Assembly: GCF_023101765.2 (NCBI RefSeq)
Contig: NC_064216.1
Location: forward strand, 7,939,545-8,003,544
DNA from: Spodoptera frugiperda
Taxonomy: Eukaryota > Arthropoda > Insecta > Lepidoptera > Noctuidae
Direction of reading: 5' to 3'
Length of the DNA stretch: 64,000 nucleotides
Part shown: positions 23,301-38,300 of the stretch, in pieces
Layout: every line of letters starts with the position of its first letter
Numbering within the stretch: position 1 is the stretch's first letter
The notes under the pieces: generated by a model
The model's input: only the letters and a program-made list of their open reading frames with translations
What the model was told of the DNA's origin: nothing
Database searches by the model: none
Made by a program: the position numbers and the translations under genes

Positions 23301-26300
23301 GTATAAATCAGCGACGCAACAATTACACACTTTCATGGCAAGTTGGAATTAGAAACTGTCATTTGCACCGTTCGAGGCCCACCCCATGGGGGGAGGAGGG
23401 GGTGTATTACAAATGGGAGGGAAAAATAGGGTGCGGGCAAGGGCTACTACGGACCTGATTAAAGGATTACACCCTGTGCCGTCCGGTCTAGTTAAATTTA
23501 TTATGCCAAGTATTTCTACTAGTTAGCCTTTGCGAACCGTCGCGTCTGCTTGATGGTACTTCGTTTAAAGATTTAAATTGGACCGGATTTGAAATTTATG
23601 TGTTCGGTTTTTGTACGGGATTAGATAGTTAGTTAGATACATTGTTAGGACTATAAATTGGAAGTTCATCACCCCTCAAGATAGACAATGCACAAAAGTT
23701 ATGAACTTAGTCGCCGTGTGAAGTAAACAACGGAGTTTATTGTCGTAAACATTGAGATCGGCGCAGGCGACGGTAGCGCCACGCATGGGTGGTCCGCGCG
23801 CCGTTCCCGAAATAACCCGAAACCAGCCGAACAGAACACGAAGAAAAACATCGTTAGACGGGCGGATTATTAAATTGTAGTCGGCTTCTGTTGGCTACTG
23901 AGCGCGATAAAACGCGCCACCCACCCAGTGGACAAAAATAGTGGGTAAGGGTGGGACACAATGTGCCCGTAATATCCGCACGGTTTGTGTACATCTTTAC
24001 CGGTTGTTTTCAAATGGGTATTCAAATATCGAGAGGAACTTTAAACGAGTTAGTTTCATGTTGCCTCATGAATTCTCATTTAGACGGTTAATATAATTTA
24101 CATCAGAATACATGTTTTTCCATATGCGATGAATAAGTACCATTGCCAACTCACATCACCGATTAAAAATTCTCTCAACCAGCACCGATGAACAAATAGA
24201 ACTTCAAAGATAGCAGGATTTAATTTAAAATTAACCTCAACCCTTTACTTGTCAATCGTACATTCACTATCAATAAACAAGGAAACAAAATCCGTGATCG
24301 AATTGAGGAGAACACGTATAGGTACAACGTTACATGCGTCGGAACTTACTAGAATTAAATAATTTATCGTTGCGAGTAGAGGCTGGAGGCATAATAAATC
24401 AATATGCAGGGCACATGCATACGCGGTGAGGGGGTTAACTCCCCCGGCCCTTTCTTGACTAATTAATTAAACAACCGATTCATTACAGCAGCCTCTTTGT
24501 ACCCTCACATTCGTCTCGTAGAGGTACCGATAGCATTGAGGACGTTTCGCAAGAATAAAGAGTATTAGAAAGAAATGAGTTTGTTTGGATTGTCGAATAA
24601 AGAAGGTTTTAACATTTCTGGAATTTGATTCGCGTTAGGTGATTAATCGAGACTTTTTACGGCGATTTTTTATTATAATAGCAATTATATTATTATTCGA
24701 TATTTGAAACTATCTCCAAATTAAAAACCAAAAATATTCTTGTTTAATGCAGTGATCCCACTAATCCATAGTTAAAACATACTTTAGACAAAAGCAAACA
24801 AAGTTGGTAGTAAAATTTTCCCTCTAATCTGGTAGTCCGACGGTACTCAACCCTTCGGCTGGCGCGGGGGGTCTGTGAGACCGACGGGTCGCCGGGTCGG
24901 CACTATCCCGCGGTGCTCGCAATTATTTTAATTTCTTCACGTGATGAGGATTGATCGAGCGTTAGGTGCGATTCGGCGACCGTCGGCACCCGTCATTTGT
25001 TACTCTCACCCAAACTTTTAACTATTTAAATTGCTTTCTTGATGTATAGTTAGGGTTAAGTGCTATTAGAATAGTTTTTGTCCTAAGTGATAAGTTGTTG
25101 CTTTATAGTGAAGGATTTATGAGTACCTAAAGAGACCTTTGTCAAGTTAAGCCTTGACACAAAACTGAAAGTAAGAGATTTTTTTACACTTAATACTGCA
25201 TCGACCATCAAAGAAACTACTTTATAACTTTGATAGCTAAGTTAAAAATTGTGAACTTTTGGCGCTGGTGATTGACGCAGCGGTTTAATTATAATATTAC
25301 TCATACTATTTAAAAAATAATATTTTCTACATTTTCGCAAAACCATTAAAAATACCAAAATATAATAATGAACAAAGCTAAACAAATCAAATAGCGTCAT
25401 TAAATACATCATAATATTTTGTGCCTCTGAAGAATCCCCTTCATTCACGGTGCCTGCACTCGAAAAGGTACGTTTTGGCAAATTATTAATAAATTACCTT
25501 CATTAAGTATGTTTTACAATGTTTTGCGGTTGCGCTCGTTTGTTGCCGAGTGTTCAGACGTTTGCACGCTTTGATGTTTGGGGCACGAATGAAATAGTGG
25601 GAGGAATTAATTGGTATTGTAGGTATGTTACCTACCTACCCGCGTATTGCTACTGTTTATAGAAAGGTGTTTGGTTGTTGTTTTTGCAAATTATTGTTCT
25701 GGAATTTAGGTAAACCTTGGGGTGGTTGGTAGATGTGTTGTTATATTAGGTACCTATATCCACTTCATCTTTAGACATGGATAGACATAGTAAGCGAGTG
25801 TATGTTTAGAAAAATGTTTTTCTGCATTGAGGATCGAACAAGACAACCAACAACAAATTTAATAAAAAAAATGTATCCTAATTTTCCAATTTTCATAAGA
25901 ATGTCTTGATAATTTCCACTAAACTTCAATCAAAAAGTAACTTTAATACTAACTGGTTTTAGATCGAGGTTCCCTTGGCCCGTCCACCGTCACTTTGATC
26001 GCTTTGTTGTAAGTCGTCACTTGAGGCGGCGTCGTCGATACAGTTATCGTTAGTGTGAACGATTTACCTGCAACAAAATGTCATATAAGTATTGTGATAA
26101 TTGTTGAAACTTATGATCTAATCCTAAGAATATAAGGTCTTAAATAAAATACATAATACAGTTTATAAGTCTAAATTACTGTTGTTCCATAATACACAGG
26201 ACACAATTATTTACTGGGTAAGTAACATATTTTCCACATAGTTCTATAAACAGTCAGTAAAACAAAATTCATAAATACATTTTCACTGTTAAAACTTTAA

Positions 26301-29300
26301 CCGGCATTCCCTTAATACAGCGACGCATTTTATTAAATCGCACCGTAGCGAAAAAGTAATTATAACAAACTGAAAATATTATTTGCGCAAACTTTTCACT
26401 CAAAGTGAGCGCACGCCATAAATTCAATCTGTGGTCGCCACTCTTTTCGCCGGCCGCCCACTTTTTGTAGTTCGATTTTGATCACTTGTTCGAAAAGTTA
26501 AAAATTTATTGCCGCTTCGTTTTCAATTTCTACGAACCGAATGAATTCGTCCGTACCTATGTGATACACACTGCGTGCACGTGTCAAATATTGTCAATCA
26601 AAAATACTCAGCCGACCCCACAGGGCGTATCAATATCATCAACCCTCCAATAAATTGGCTTATATCAGAATTATTACACGAGAGCTCCATAGGCGACCAC
26701 TACAAAAAAGAACAAACGAAAACAAGCACTTGAATCGAAACAATCTCATTGAAACGTGGAGTGTGTAAAAGAGCAACTCATCCGCTCCACGTGAGCGCGT
26801 CACAAACAGCGGGCCGACCACTTCATCACAGCGTAACGCCGGCAATAAAAAAAACATTTCCATCTGCGGAAAAACCACAGTTAATATTAAATGACCGTCC
26901 GTCAAAGCTGTATTGTAGAGCGCTTTGGCGGCCGTTCGCTGCGGGATGCAGCCAATACCGATTTTGTGATTTTTCCAGCGCCCCCCTCGCGGCCGCCTCC
27001 CCGTGGGGCGCGGGAGAGTGACATGTAAGCTTTAATGGGCCCCGGAGCGGCTGGCCGCTGGCTACACGCGAAAAAACTGAAAAAAGCCTCATTCATACGT
27101 GATTTCATGTGTAGGCTACTTTCTGCGGGCCCGGCGGTGAGGCTCGTTAAAAATGGAGGCCGTACACGCAGCCAGCTTGTTGCGGCCTATCGGAGTTTAT
27201 TAACGCGGCCGAGGAACGCTTGCACCGTTCGCAAAACAAGTGTTTGTGATGCTTTACGCTTTCGGGAACATTTTATAACGTGCCGCCCGTCTGCTACCTA
27301 CTTCGTGTTAGATGTTTCGTTCAACATTTAACTGGCCAATATAACTTTCAATAGATACACAATATAATTTAACAGTGCTGGTTTTTCACTAACTTATATT
27401 GCATATACTGAAACTGTTGGGTAACGCAAGTTCGGTCTTCCGTTTATTCTATTGTAGGATAGGTGTAGTTATTTCTTGTTATTAAAAATGTAATCTCTTT
27501 TTACACTGCACTAACCTCGTATGATTTCCTTCCTTCAGGAAAACTTTACTCGCTAAAAAGTACATTACAAACAAAGTTTTTAATAAAACTAAATTCATCG
27601 AGAATTTTCCGTGATGCCCAAAAAGCTATCAAAAAGGCACACGGTTCTAACAACGTGGCAAGACAAGGCAATGAGTGATGTGAAGCCGGAGTCGTACCGG
27701 TACCGTTACGCGCCGGTACCGTCTACGGCGCGCCTAAATAAATAACCCTACTTAATGTGGTGCCCACACGATACCTAGCACCGTTTTTACGATTTCACAA
27801 TTTCCTCACTTGAGCCGCGACAACCTTCGATCCGGGGGGAAAGTTTTTTTATCGTGTTATTGAACACATTTTTGGATGAAACGATTTATTAGCTGTTTAG
27901 GGATAAGATATATGGATGGGGATTGTCTGTTAAGTTGTTTATAGGTTTGTATAAACAACAAAATTACATTTGACTTGGATGTAGTTAGGTAGGTTCAAAT
28001 TTGAATTAGGTGTCATGGAAAGTTAGCGATTTTGATTAAAATTAACCACATAATAGTAACTCTCTGTCTATGCATTCGAAGAAAATCGAGAGGTATCACG
28101 TTCTATGTTATAAGCAAAGGAAAGTTTCATCCAGGTAAGATTAGTTGATCTATGTATTATTTATCAAGAGACATAATGCTGAGTGTTCATGAAAGAAAAT
28201 ACCAGAATAAATAATATTTGATTGTTTCCTTGTTTGCCACACTAGTATTTTCTTCTGTATCGTGGGTGCGTTTACCCGAAACAACAATTTGTGGATCACA
28301 CAAAGACTTGATCCATGCGGGAATCGAACCGGCTACACGTCACACGGCAGCCTAGCCACTGCGCCAACCGTGGAGTCTAAATAAATATATTACACTCCTA
28401 TCGGTTCCTACAGGATTCGGACCAATTTTAGAGAAATCTTCTATATCCAAGCGGGTAAAACCGTAGGCGGCAATTAAAAAAAAAAGCTGACGAAGATATG
28501 AAAACCTAAACCGAACTTCAAAGCGTATCAATTGATAGTAAGTTGATACAATTAGCGCGCACAGCGGTAGCGTTTAGTCGCACGACATGACGACAGTAAC
28601 TGCGACACTTGCATCGTTTCAACTTCTGTCGCGTCGACATCTCAATTCGAGCCGAGATACTGGGTAAACTTGTGGACATGACTTGCCAATAAAACTTTCC
28701 TATCTATTTTGAAATCTTTGAGAAATAAATAAACTGTGGTGTGAAATGTGTCTTAGAAAATGTTTTATTTCTTTAATATGGTGATTATTTAACCAATGTA
28801 AAGAATTTGGTCAAGGTACGAGATCTATTTAACAACGTAGGCAACGAATACTTATCAGTCTGAAAACAATTTCCTAAATATGAGATATTTACTGGTTTCA
28901 GTGACTCCTAGAAAATTATAGAGCTTTTTTTAAAGGGTTTTTTTACCGTCTCCATCTTTTTAAGTCAGGTAACCTTAAAACCTTCTCCTAAGTCTGAAAA
29001 ATACTATGCTGAAAACCATATCAAAATCGGTTCAGTCAAATGTGAGATAATCGCGCACAAACATACATACATACATACATACCAATTGAGAACATCTTTT
29101 GTTTGAAAAAATTGGTAAAAAATTTATTTGATTAATGTGCAAAGAAAAATTAAGGCTATTTAATTTAACATCTTTAAACACCAAGTAAATCCAACACACC
29201 TTTTTCTAATTACTTTACAACACTATCAACATTCTCGCGACGCGACGCATCCAGATTATTCCATCGTCGCACGTCGCTACCGACATTCCCTAATAGCTAG

Positions 29301-32300
29301 ATGCAATCCAATTTGACAGCTGTCAAATACACTCGTCGCCTTGTCGCAGTCGCACGATTACTAAGCGTTGTCGTCGGCCGATAACGACCTGCTAATGCCC
29401 TCCTGTGCTAATTGAGTGAATTAATATTCCCGTGTAAGGTGATTCGATGTGTCGGCTTGACGCTGTTTCGGATGATTGAGCGATCTATTAGACTGAGTTG
29501 TTTGAGTTTGAATCGGTTTGCGTTTGGCTGTTGAGTGAAGACAAAGTTGTGAGATATTGAAGTCAGATTTTGTGATTATTTATTTCAGTTGTGCGCCTGA
29601 TAAGTTAAACTGATTTTATTGCATAAGTTAAATTTTCAACGATACTTTCATACATTGGCAAAACTTGTATTGCGGGCTGTTTCTCCGAAACGAAGTGAGC
29701 GAATTGGCATTCACCGGCATCACAGGACCACAAACTACAATGTCAAGCAACCGCCTCCGCCGCGCAGACCGGGCCAATATTTCAGCGCACATTTAACTCC
29801 AATACCTAAACTAATAACAAAATGACGGTTAATAGAGCGTGAGTGAGTCGGCGCCACAAAGCATAGTTACGTAACTTGCGGGTTCCGTTACCAACTACCC
29901 GAAACCAAGGACCGACCGTAAATGAAATGGTAGTTTTCCGTGGCTAACCGGCTAACCGGGTTGGTGTACCGGTCCGGCCGCCACCCGGTTAACCGGCTGC
30001 GGCCGCGTTATGGTTGACAAGGGCTGTTGTGGGTGACGGGACGTGCGTGCGCCGTCTGCACGATGTTTGCGTGTACTCTAACCTTTTTGCGTTTTGCTCA
30101 AGTTTTTTTATTGGCATTCGATGGGTTAAGTTTGGTAGGACATATGTTTTGACGGTCGTTTAGCAAAAGTTTGATTACCGACGCTTCTATCTGTTTGCAG
30201 TCATAAAGAAACTGAAAGTGTGAAAAATTATCAAGTTTTATTTTGAAACGTGCAAAAATAAACAACAGAGATGATGCGAAGCGATCAAAAGACGTATCAT
30301 AAAGCGTAACGCGATCGTCCCACGCGGCCACAATATATTCAAATAAAGAACTCTTCAAAGGAAAAATTTTATTCAAATGGCGAGGCGACCGCAGCCGTGC
30401 TCGCCCCGCCTCCACGGAAGAACTTGCTTTCCCGACCTTTTCCATTGGCTGGCGAGCGAGAAGGCGGGCCTTCTTGAAGTCTTCGCCGAGACTAACTTTT
30501 CATTTGCACAGCTCTGAAATATAGCTTGAGATTAAAGCGCAACGTGGAACTTCTCTGCGGTTTCTCTCGAGACGTACTTTTTTTTTGTTTGCAGCCGGCC
30601 TAAGTAATATGCAGTGGATCTTCAATTTCCATTAATAACTTGCGGTGGCTTTTCCTAAGGCGAAGTATATTAAAAGTCGGTTTTTGTAGTTATTTTCTTA
30701 TTACGTAAGACGGTAAAAAGTGCCGTCTGGAGACTTTGAAAGGAATTAATTTTGTATGGAGTCGTCTTAAGTGATTTTTCTTTGTATGTGCTAATGCGGA
30801 CTGAGGTTAATTAGTCTTATTGAGTTTCTTATTACTTTCTTATAGTCAACCACACAGTATTAATGCTTATTATCTTTATTGCATCCCACATGGTTTTAGT
30901 CTTGTAAATGCAATTTTATGTGGTGTTTGCGAATCCATACTCGGGTCTAACAATGAAACATTCTGATTATCGAATGATTATTATCTTTATTTCGAGAATC
31001 ATTGTGAACTAGTTGTCAAAGACTGATGGACTTGATGGTTAATAAATTACTTAACGATTAGTCGTTGAGTATTTATTACTTTTACATAGATGTCAATTGA
31101 TGACTGTGGGCCCCTGGCATGGCCTGAATCTGGTCGAGATGAGAAGTTATGTGAGCACTTGCTCACATAACTTCTGCACGACTTCGTGCAGCATATTTAA
31201 TTAAATATCTACCCATATCACGATAGTTGAAGATTACATATTGTAAGAAATAAAAAAAAATAAGTAAACATGAAGATTGAAAAGTATAAGTATAGGATTG
31301 AAAAGATGAAGTTTCGTGTTCGATTTTTTTTTGCATATGAATAAGTTTAATGTAACTGAATAAGTTTTAGTGAATACGATACGGATTAAGCATTTAATGA
31401 TAAATAAAAAATATATTATAATATGTTATTTTATGACTGTCAAAGACTATTTTGTATTATTATTGAAATAAATGGCTGAAGATTTTATTTGGTGTAGTCT
31501 GGAAGAGATTTTTTTATTTTTTATTTTATATATTTTCTTTTGATGGACTGTGGAGGCTGTGTTACTTGCTAACACAAGGATGGCAAAACGTTCTGTTCTC
31601 CGAAAAGTGAGAGTCTCGTGACATATTGTTAAATGAACTTTGTTGCTATTGAATAAAACATTTCTTCATTATTTTTCATTATTCAGGCACTTACTAAACC
31701 TTTTTTAAACTGACATGGTCACTAACACTATTATTAGAACTTATAACGGGATATTTACCATGTTTATTCAGTTAATATATAATAAAAATATATAATAGAG
31801 TTAATCCGTGAACATGGCGCTTGCAACAGTGCCGAAATATCGGAAACTCGATAAAATTAATAAATATGGTAAATATCCCGTTATAAGTTCTAATAATAGT
31901 TACTAAACCACTGCGACAACCATCGTACAGACAATCAGTTGGCTTGAATATCAATGCTGTTGTTACATATTTGGAAATTGTATGGAAGGGGGAAAAACGT
32001 AAGTATCTTCAAGGCCTGAGTAATAGATTGCTTATGGGCAGGCGTGCTCCATCAAAGGCAGCACCATAGATTACCATTAGGCGTGATAGTAAATGTAAAT
32101 AAAAATGAGCAAGTTTCCACCTACATAGGATCTGCTTATTCTGTGTCTGATCCCCTCTCTCTGACTTCTTATCAGTTACATATTATGAGGTCAAGTGATG
32201 GGAAACGCAAGTTCATCTTATAAGTTTATGTCCCGCGTCGCCTGCGCAATGTATTCAAAATCTTATACGCAATACCGAAGAGACGATTTTGAATACTAAA

Positions 32301-35300
32301 TAGTAAAAAAGTGTCGTGGTGTTCTAAAGTGTAACTAGTTAATTTTGACTAAAAACTTTAGCCATAACTATAACATTTATTATAAGTTATAGATACTTAC
32401 TGATTGTGCTGGTTTTACTTAATATTGTAAAAGAAGATTAAAGTTCTTGTGTTGATTTTTAAACTAACATTTCTTAATTTTTATTTTAAGAGTAATTCCC
32501 TGAAGAGTTTATCAGTCTTTCTGTTACAAAAAGTAGTTAGATCTCTTAAGAATATTAGTAATTATATACCTATATTTTCTTGAGTCGTTTTAAAGTGCAA
32601 TTATGATAGTAACAAATGAAGAGCCATGTTAGGAACATAAGACTATATTCGTTTTCAGGTAGTATGTGATTTATTTTATTTTCTTTGATTCAATGAGTTT
32701 TTTGTTGGGAATAGTTTTTGCAACCAGTGAGTAATTGCTTAATTGACAAAACAAGCGTTGTTTTACGCTAGTTTAGTGGCCGTGGCCTTTGTTTGTATAC
32801 GCAGATCTAAGAAATACAATATATTTTTAACGCGTTTCATTTAGCGGTAGAAAAAAGGACTAGAGATAAAAAAATATATAATAAAATATAAATAAAATAT
32901 GAATTCAAATTAACAAAAATGCTATGTACGGTCACCAATTACATGGAAAGACAGAAACGTCTGTAATGTCACCATATTAGTCATGGACGGCCGGCTGTGG
33001 ACAGCAAGATAAGATTTGAAAATGTGATGTTGGTCAAGAATAAACTGTACGCCATGATCACATGAGAGAATAAACAAGTCAATTCTCATGTTACTGATAT
33101 AAAAAAAACATAAACATTGGTACGCGCACGCGCAACACTTGAGAAGTAACAAGTTACAAGATCATTGCTAGCCTTTTGGGGATTTGGGATTGAGAATTGG
33201 GTGTTTGAAGATAGGACGGAATATTGAACCTCCGATAACCTCAATCACACGACAAAATACAACCATAACGTTGCTTTACTTGGATTCTCTATGAAGCTAT
33301 ACTATATCAGTCAAGTAGAATTGACCCACTTCTACCAAAGTGTGGCTCTCCCACTTTAAACAAAAGGACCGCAGCATAAGAAGGTAGGATCTTAGAATAC
33401 TAGAATAGGATTACTCGAAAAGTACATAATGAATGATGAAACTGAGAAATGTCAACGGTGACCCAATTATTCCAATTAACCCTCTTTGTTACGTGCTCAT
33501 GTCCTTTGAAGGGTAGTGCTAGTGGGGGAATCTACGAATTGAAATAGGGTTGATCTAGTTGCTAAGACATTGTCGTCGTTTCCAAGTAACCATTAATATT
33601 ATTGATGAAAATAAAGTGATAATTGTGTATAAGTGTTGAGAACTTTTTTAATGGTGGAAAATCAGTCAATCTGACTTCTCCTGCCTTGGGTGAGGTGAGA
33701 GAGAGGGTCAAACTTTTACTGACTAAAAAGCACCCCGTTTCTACTCCTACTCTTCGAGCCGGAGCTCCGGTACACCCGCTAGGTAGTCCGCAGCTCCGGG
33801 TCAGGCATCAGCCCTACTGGGCACGTCTGTGGTGGTCTGATGGCTATTTGCAACGCGCGCGGAAGTGTTCATATCTAGTGCCTGAATATTGGGTAAATTG
33901 ATGCAGATTATTTGTCGAGATGGGTTTTCTATTTTTAATATTTCTATAGATTATGTTGTGGAGCGGAAATTTTTAAGTAATATATTTGGAAATTAATGAT
34001 TGAAGTACCTATATACAACCAACCGATCACTATAGGTGTATATATATATAGTATTTCGAAATTTAAATTTTTGCTTACATCTTTTAAAATTTTGGAAGCA
34101 TCTTTTTATAGTGTTAAAACGGTAGACGGTACCTTTAAGTCAAAGCCAATAAGGACATTATTTGTGCTAACCAAGTGTGCTAATTTGACATAGCAAATTC
34201 TCTCTTAAAAACAATTAACTTATCACTAGCTAACCTTGTGGCAAATTCGTCCACGGTAGTCTGTTTATTTCTGTGAAGCGAAATCATTACACAGAAATCA
34301 CAAGGCGTGATTTGATAATATGCGAAACTTTTTGACTCGTGGAGGACTAACGAGGAGGCCTTTGTTCAGCAGTGGACATCTCTCGGTTGATGATGATGAT
34401 GAAAATTTTTGAGAATTTCATATCTATGCCTCTTAATAATTTCTCATATCATTTGTCTTATATGTTTTGTCTTGAAAATTAAAAATAATGTGGATAAGTA
34501 ACGGTTAATACAAACTTTAAATAACACTAGCTTCTGGCAGCGGCTTCGTCTTTATTATCGCGGGATGAAAAGTATCCTATTACAGCTCATTATCCTGTCT
34601 GTATACCAAATTTCATCAAAATTCGTTCAGTTGTTTAAATGTGATTGGCGGACAAACATCCGAACATCCAAAGCAACAAACTTTCACATTTATAATATTT
34701 GTGTGATATGCATTTAAAGTATATTCAAGTTAAATTAATTAATTGTAATATGAGTAAATAATGATTAATCAAATACATTTGTATTTATTTAATTTATTTT
34801 ACAGAAAATGCTAATTAGGTCCTTCCATTCGGCTTCCTAAGGCATTTAAAATTCCAATATGATCATTTTAAATGCCTGTGGCGACACTGACAAGTGACAG
34901 ATGACAGATGACAGAAGTCGCACATAGACTATCGACGAGCAAATCAATGGATGACGTCACAAATATCCTGCATCGCACATATGAAGTTTACATGCGAATT
35001 AACACGGATAGAAAATCCCAACGAACAGCAGTTGGGCAGAAAGCCTGCCAGGCATGATCACCTCGCCTGGTCGGAGGATCCTCCTTTTCTTAGGGAACTC
35101 TCTGTTCCCTAAATGCCTTTAATGTAGTGTTATTTTAGTAACGTAAAAATGGCTATTATAAAGTTTGACGTGTCTGTGTGTGAGTGTGTGTATCTGTCTG
35201 TGGTATGGTAGCTGCTAAATGAATGAACCGATTTAAGTTAAGCTTATTTTATATGAAACCCTTGTTTATTTTATGAAACTTGGATCAGCAGGTTAGGAGC

Positions 35301-38300
35301 TACAAGGGCTTTTGTTATAGGTAACAATATTTTTAACCAAAAAAAGAAGGAGGTTAACAATTATGTCCACCGATTATTCGAAGACGACTGAATCGATTTG
35401 AATAATTGTTTTTTGTTTGAAACCCTTTATATCTGTAAAGTATGAAACCGTCACCATGTCAGAATTTGATGATGGGATTCCATGGGAACCGAGGTGGGTT
35501 ACCGGGGCTCTGGCTCAAAGCAGGAGAAGGAACTACGTGATTTTTAGTCAGTAAGAGTCCGACTCTCCCTCCCGGCTCACCCAAGGCGGGAGAAGTAATT
35601 AGATGATTTTTCCCCCTCAAAAAAAAAAGGGAACCGAGGGGAACTTTTAAAATTTGTAGGAGCAGCTAGTGCGTTTGTTTATTTTTTTATAAAGTATTTA
35701 AAAGCACTACAATTTGGTAAAGATATGGAGCCGATCTGATCGAGGGAACTCCTCGGAGATTTGCAGTAAGGACCCCGTGTTTGGGCTTGAATGACTTGCA
35801 TTTATGAGAGTTTTATACCGAATTGATACCTGATGATGAAGTAGTATCAGTGTTAAGGGAACTGTTCAACGGTTAACAGTAGCTACTTGATGTTTGGATT
35901 TGATAATTGGTATAGATAGAACTTTGCTTACCATCCATATTGGTTAAACCTAGTGTACCGTATATAAACTGGAAAGTAGAAAAATAAATTATAAGTTTTA
36001 TAGTTAAATTGTGTATTTTAGAAGTCGGTTTTTTAACCAATCTTTAAAATATGTTCGGATTCTTAAAGTATTCGTATTTACAGAATATCGGTATCGGTAA
36101 ATATATTGATTTAATTAATCAAAGGTCTTTTTTCAATCAATAACCGCTTTCGTCAATTTTTTTGATAATCACTTCATCAAAAGGTATTTATACTTTGCCA
36201 GTTAAACGGTTATTTATTACTATTGTATGAGAACAAGCCTGTTACCAAATTCAATAAATATCTGGTATCGAGCAAGATCACAAAGATCTATTTTCAGGGT
36301 GTGGATACACCAGAAGTAATTAAGAAAATAGACTTTAAGTCCTTTAGCCTTTAGCATACAGTCGATCAGTAAGAGCCCTGGCTTAATTTGAAAACGGTTG
36401 AATAAACACGAAGCATTTTATAGGGTCGAGGGACGATTAGTATGTAAGCTAGAATACACATCTTGTTTGTTTGTTTTCATTCTTTGAATATTTTCTAGAA
36501 GTACGATAATACTCGTATTAGTGTCATGAAATTCTTCCTATTTAAATACTGGTATAAATAATTTAATTGGTGTAGATTATAAGTTATAGGTTCTTATTAT
36601 TAGGAATCTATACTTAATATTTAAAACTGAAGAGTTTGTTTGTTAGATTACATGTAGTAATCTCCGGAACTACTGGACAGATTTGAATAATTTTTGTCTT
36701 GGATAGTGCATTTATCGCGGAAAATTTTAGGCTAATTAAAACATCACGCTATGACCTCTTGTTGACAATGTATGGAAATAAAACGGTTTAAAACATTGTT
36801 GTAATTTAAAATTATTATAATAGTCTAATGTTCTTCGGAATGACTTGCTGGAGACAAAAAAAATTGCCAGCATTTTACTTTTTTAGCCTTAGATGGCTTA
36901 TTCGAACTTGTCCCCCAAACGAGTCCCCTTACATGGTATTAGTAATAGCACAGAGTCTCTATTGGGGGAACCTAGTACGATACGTAGCCAAATTCTACGT
37001 TATCAAGCACTGATAATTTCAAAAATCAAAAGTTCACTATAAATATAACCATTTATTATTTTCCACTATTACACTAAACCGAAAATAAATATCAATTTTG
37101 ATCAAGGTGTTAGATAAAGCGCTTTCATTTTAATTTATGAAACGTAATAAAATGGTTGTATTAATAAACGCCGCCGGGAAATGAATAGGCTATCGGTTTG
37201 TTTATTCGTTTTCGGTTTAAACTAAACTTTATAGCTCTGATGTGAATTGGAATTTAACACTAAACATAATGACGTTAACATAACAATTTAAACTGACCGA
37301 TATTTTGCTACAAAACAAATTAATCACAAAAGTAAACTTTTTACGTACGTACGTAAATTTTTCAAAAGTCGTTGTCCTCAAGTAACTTCACGTAAAACTC
37401 TCTGCCCTTCACAAAAAGTAAACTTTCTTAGAAAGGGCGGGCGGGATACTCATTGGGCGGAAATAGCCGCCCAAGTCTCCCGCCCTCCTTATTTGACATT
37501 CTCATTTCCTTAAGTTGCAAGGAAAAAGTTTGGAACACTTTGCAATGTCACCGAATGTTCCCTACTTAAGAAGTTTGACAAAATATTTAACCGTTATTAC
37601 TGCGTGGAGCTACTTGTTGGACTTTGTAATCACTTGGAATTTGTTCACTGTTTCAATCGCTTCACTTCATCTACTTTTTGCTTGTTTTACCTTTCGTTTT
37701 TCGTGAATGCCGTCGCGATTTTTCACCGTGATTTTTTTAAAGCGGGTTTCAATTACAATTGGTGGTTGTTATTTTATTTATTTACTTTAAGTTATTGATT
37801 TGAGTTATTGTAAACTTTTAGATATGCTTCGGAGTTTTCGTATGTCGTAATAGTTTAGGGCTATATTATAAAATCTCTAATATTCATTGTATCACATAAC
37901 TGCACCTTCAGCACTCACCGCGACCGCTGCGGCCGACGAATCTCAAATCGTTGAACTTGGCGACCTGGTTCTTCATCACTGCCGAACTGTTCCTCAATTC
38001 AGCGCAGCAGTTCTCGTCGTTACCAGCTCTGACCGTCACCAGCGTGCCGTCCCCCACGTCACCTAGAGCGACCACTTTGAACGCCACGGGTAGAGTTTTA
38101 TTTGATCGCCAATGAGGAGGTAACACAGTACACACGAAGTGCGGGCTGCCCGTCCGCACCAGCTCCCCTGGATGCTCCGATAAGAAGTCGCCAAGTGTTC
38201 GTTCCGCGAGGATATCGGATGTCATCTTGGTGTAGGTCTCGTGCAGCAGCGTGGAGCTGGTGTCAGGCGACACCGCGCCGCTGCTGGCGCCCGTTAGGTG

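Larger units (their letters stand above)
26068..37918 (-). other. lz: lz intron 1 (11.85 kb)
   Basis: This phase-1 intron splits the Runt domain. It holds most of the intragenic repeats: a SINE at 28240, LINE tails at 28905 and 34530, R1-type tails at 33643 and 35495, an RTE tail at 34325 and a small TIR element at 31727. It also holds a GC-rich island at 26280-27330 and a CCGGTT cluster at 29946-29996. I found no additional exon that keeps the Runt frame. Confidence 0.8.

Noticed and set aside
30098..30445. 115-codon minus-strand frame in lz intron 1
   Set aside because: No recognisable motif and no splice context linking it to the Runt frame.
33623..33901. 92-codon plus-strand frame
   Set aside because: It runs antisense through the inverted R1-type LINE 3' UTR fragment.
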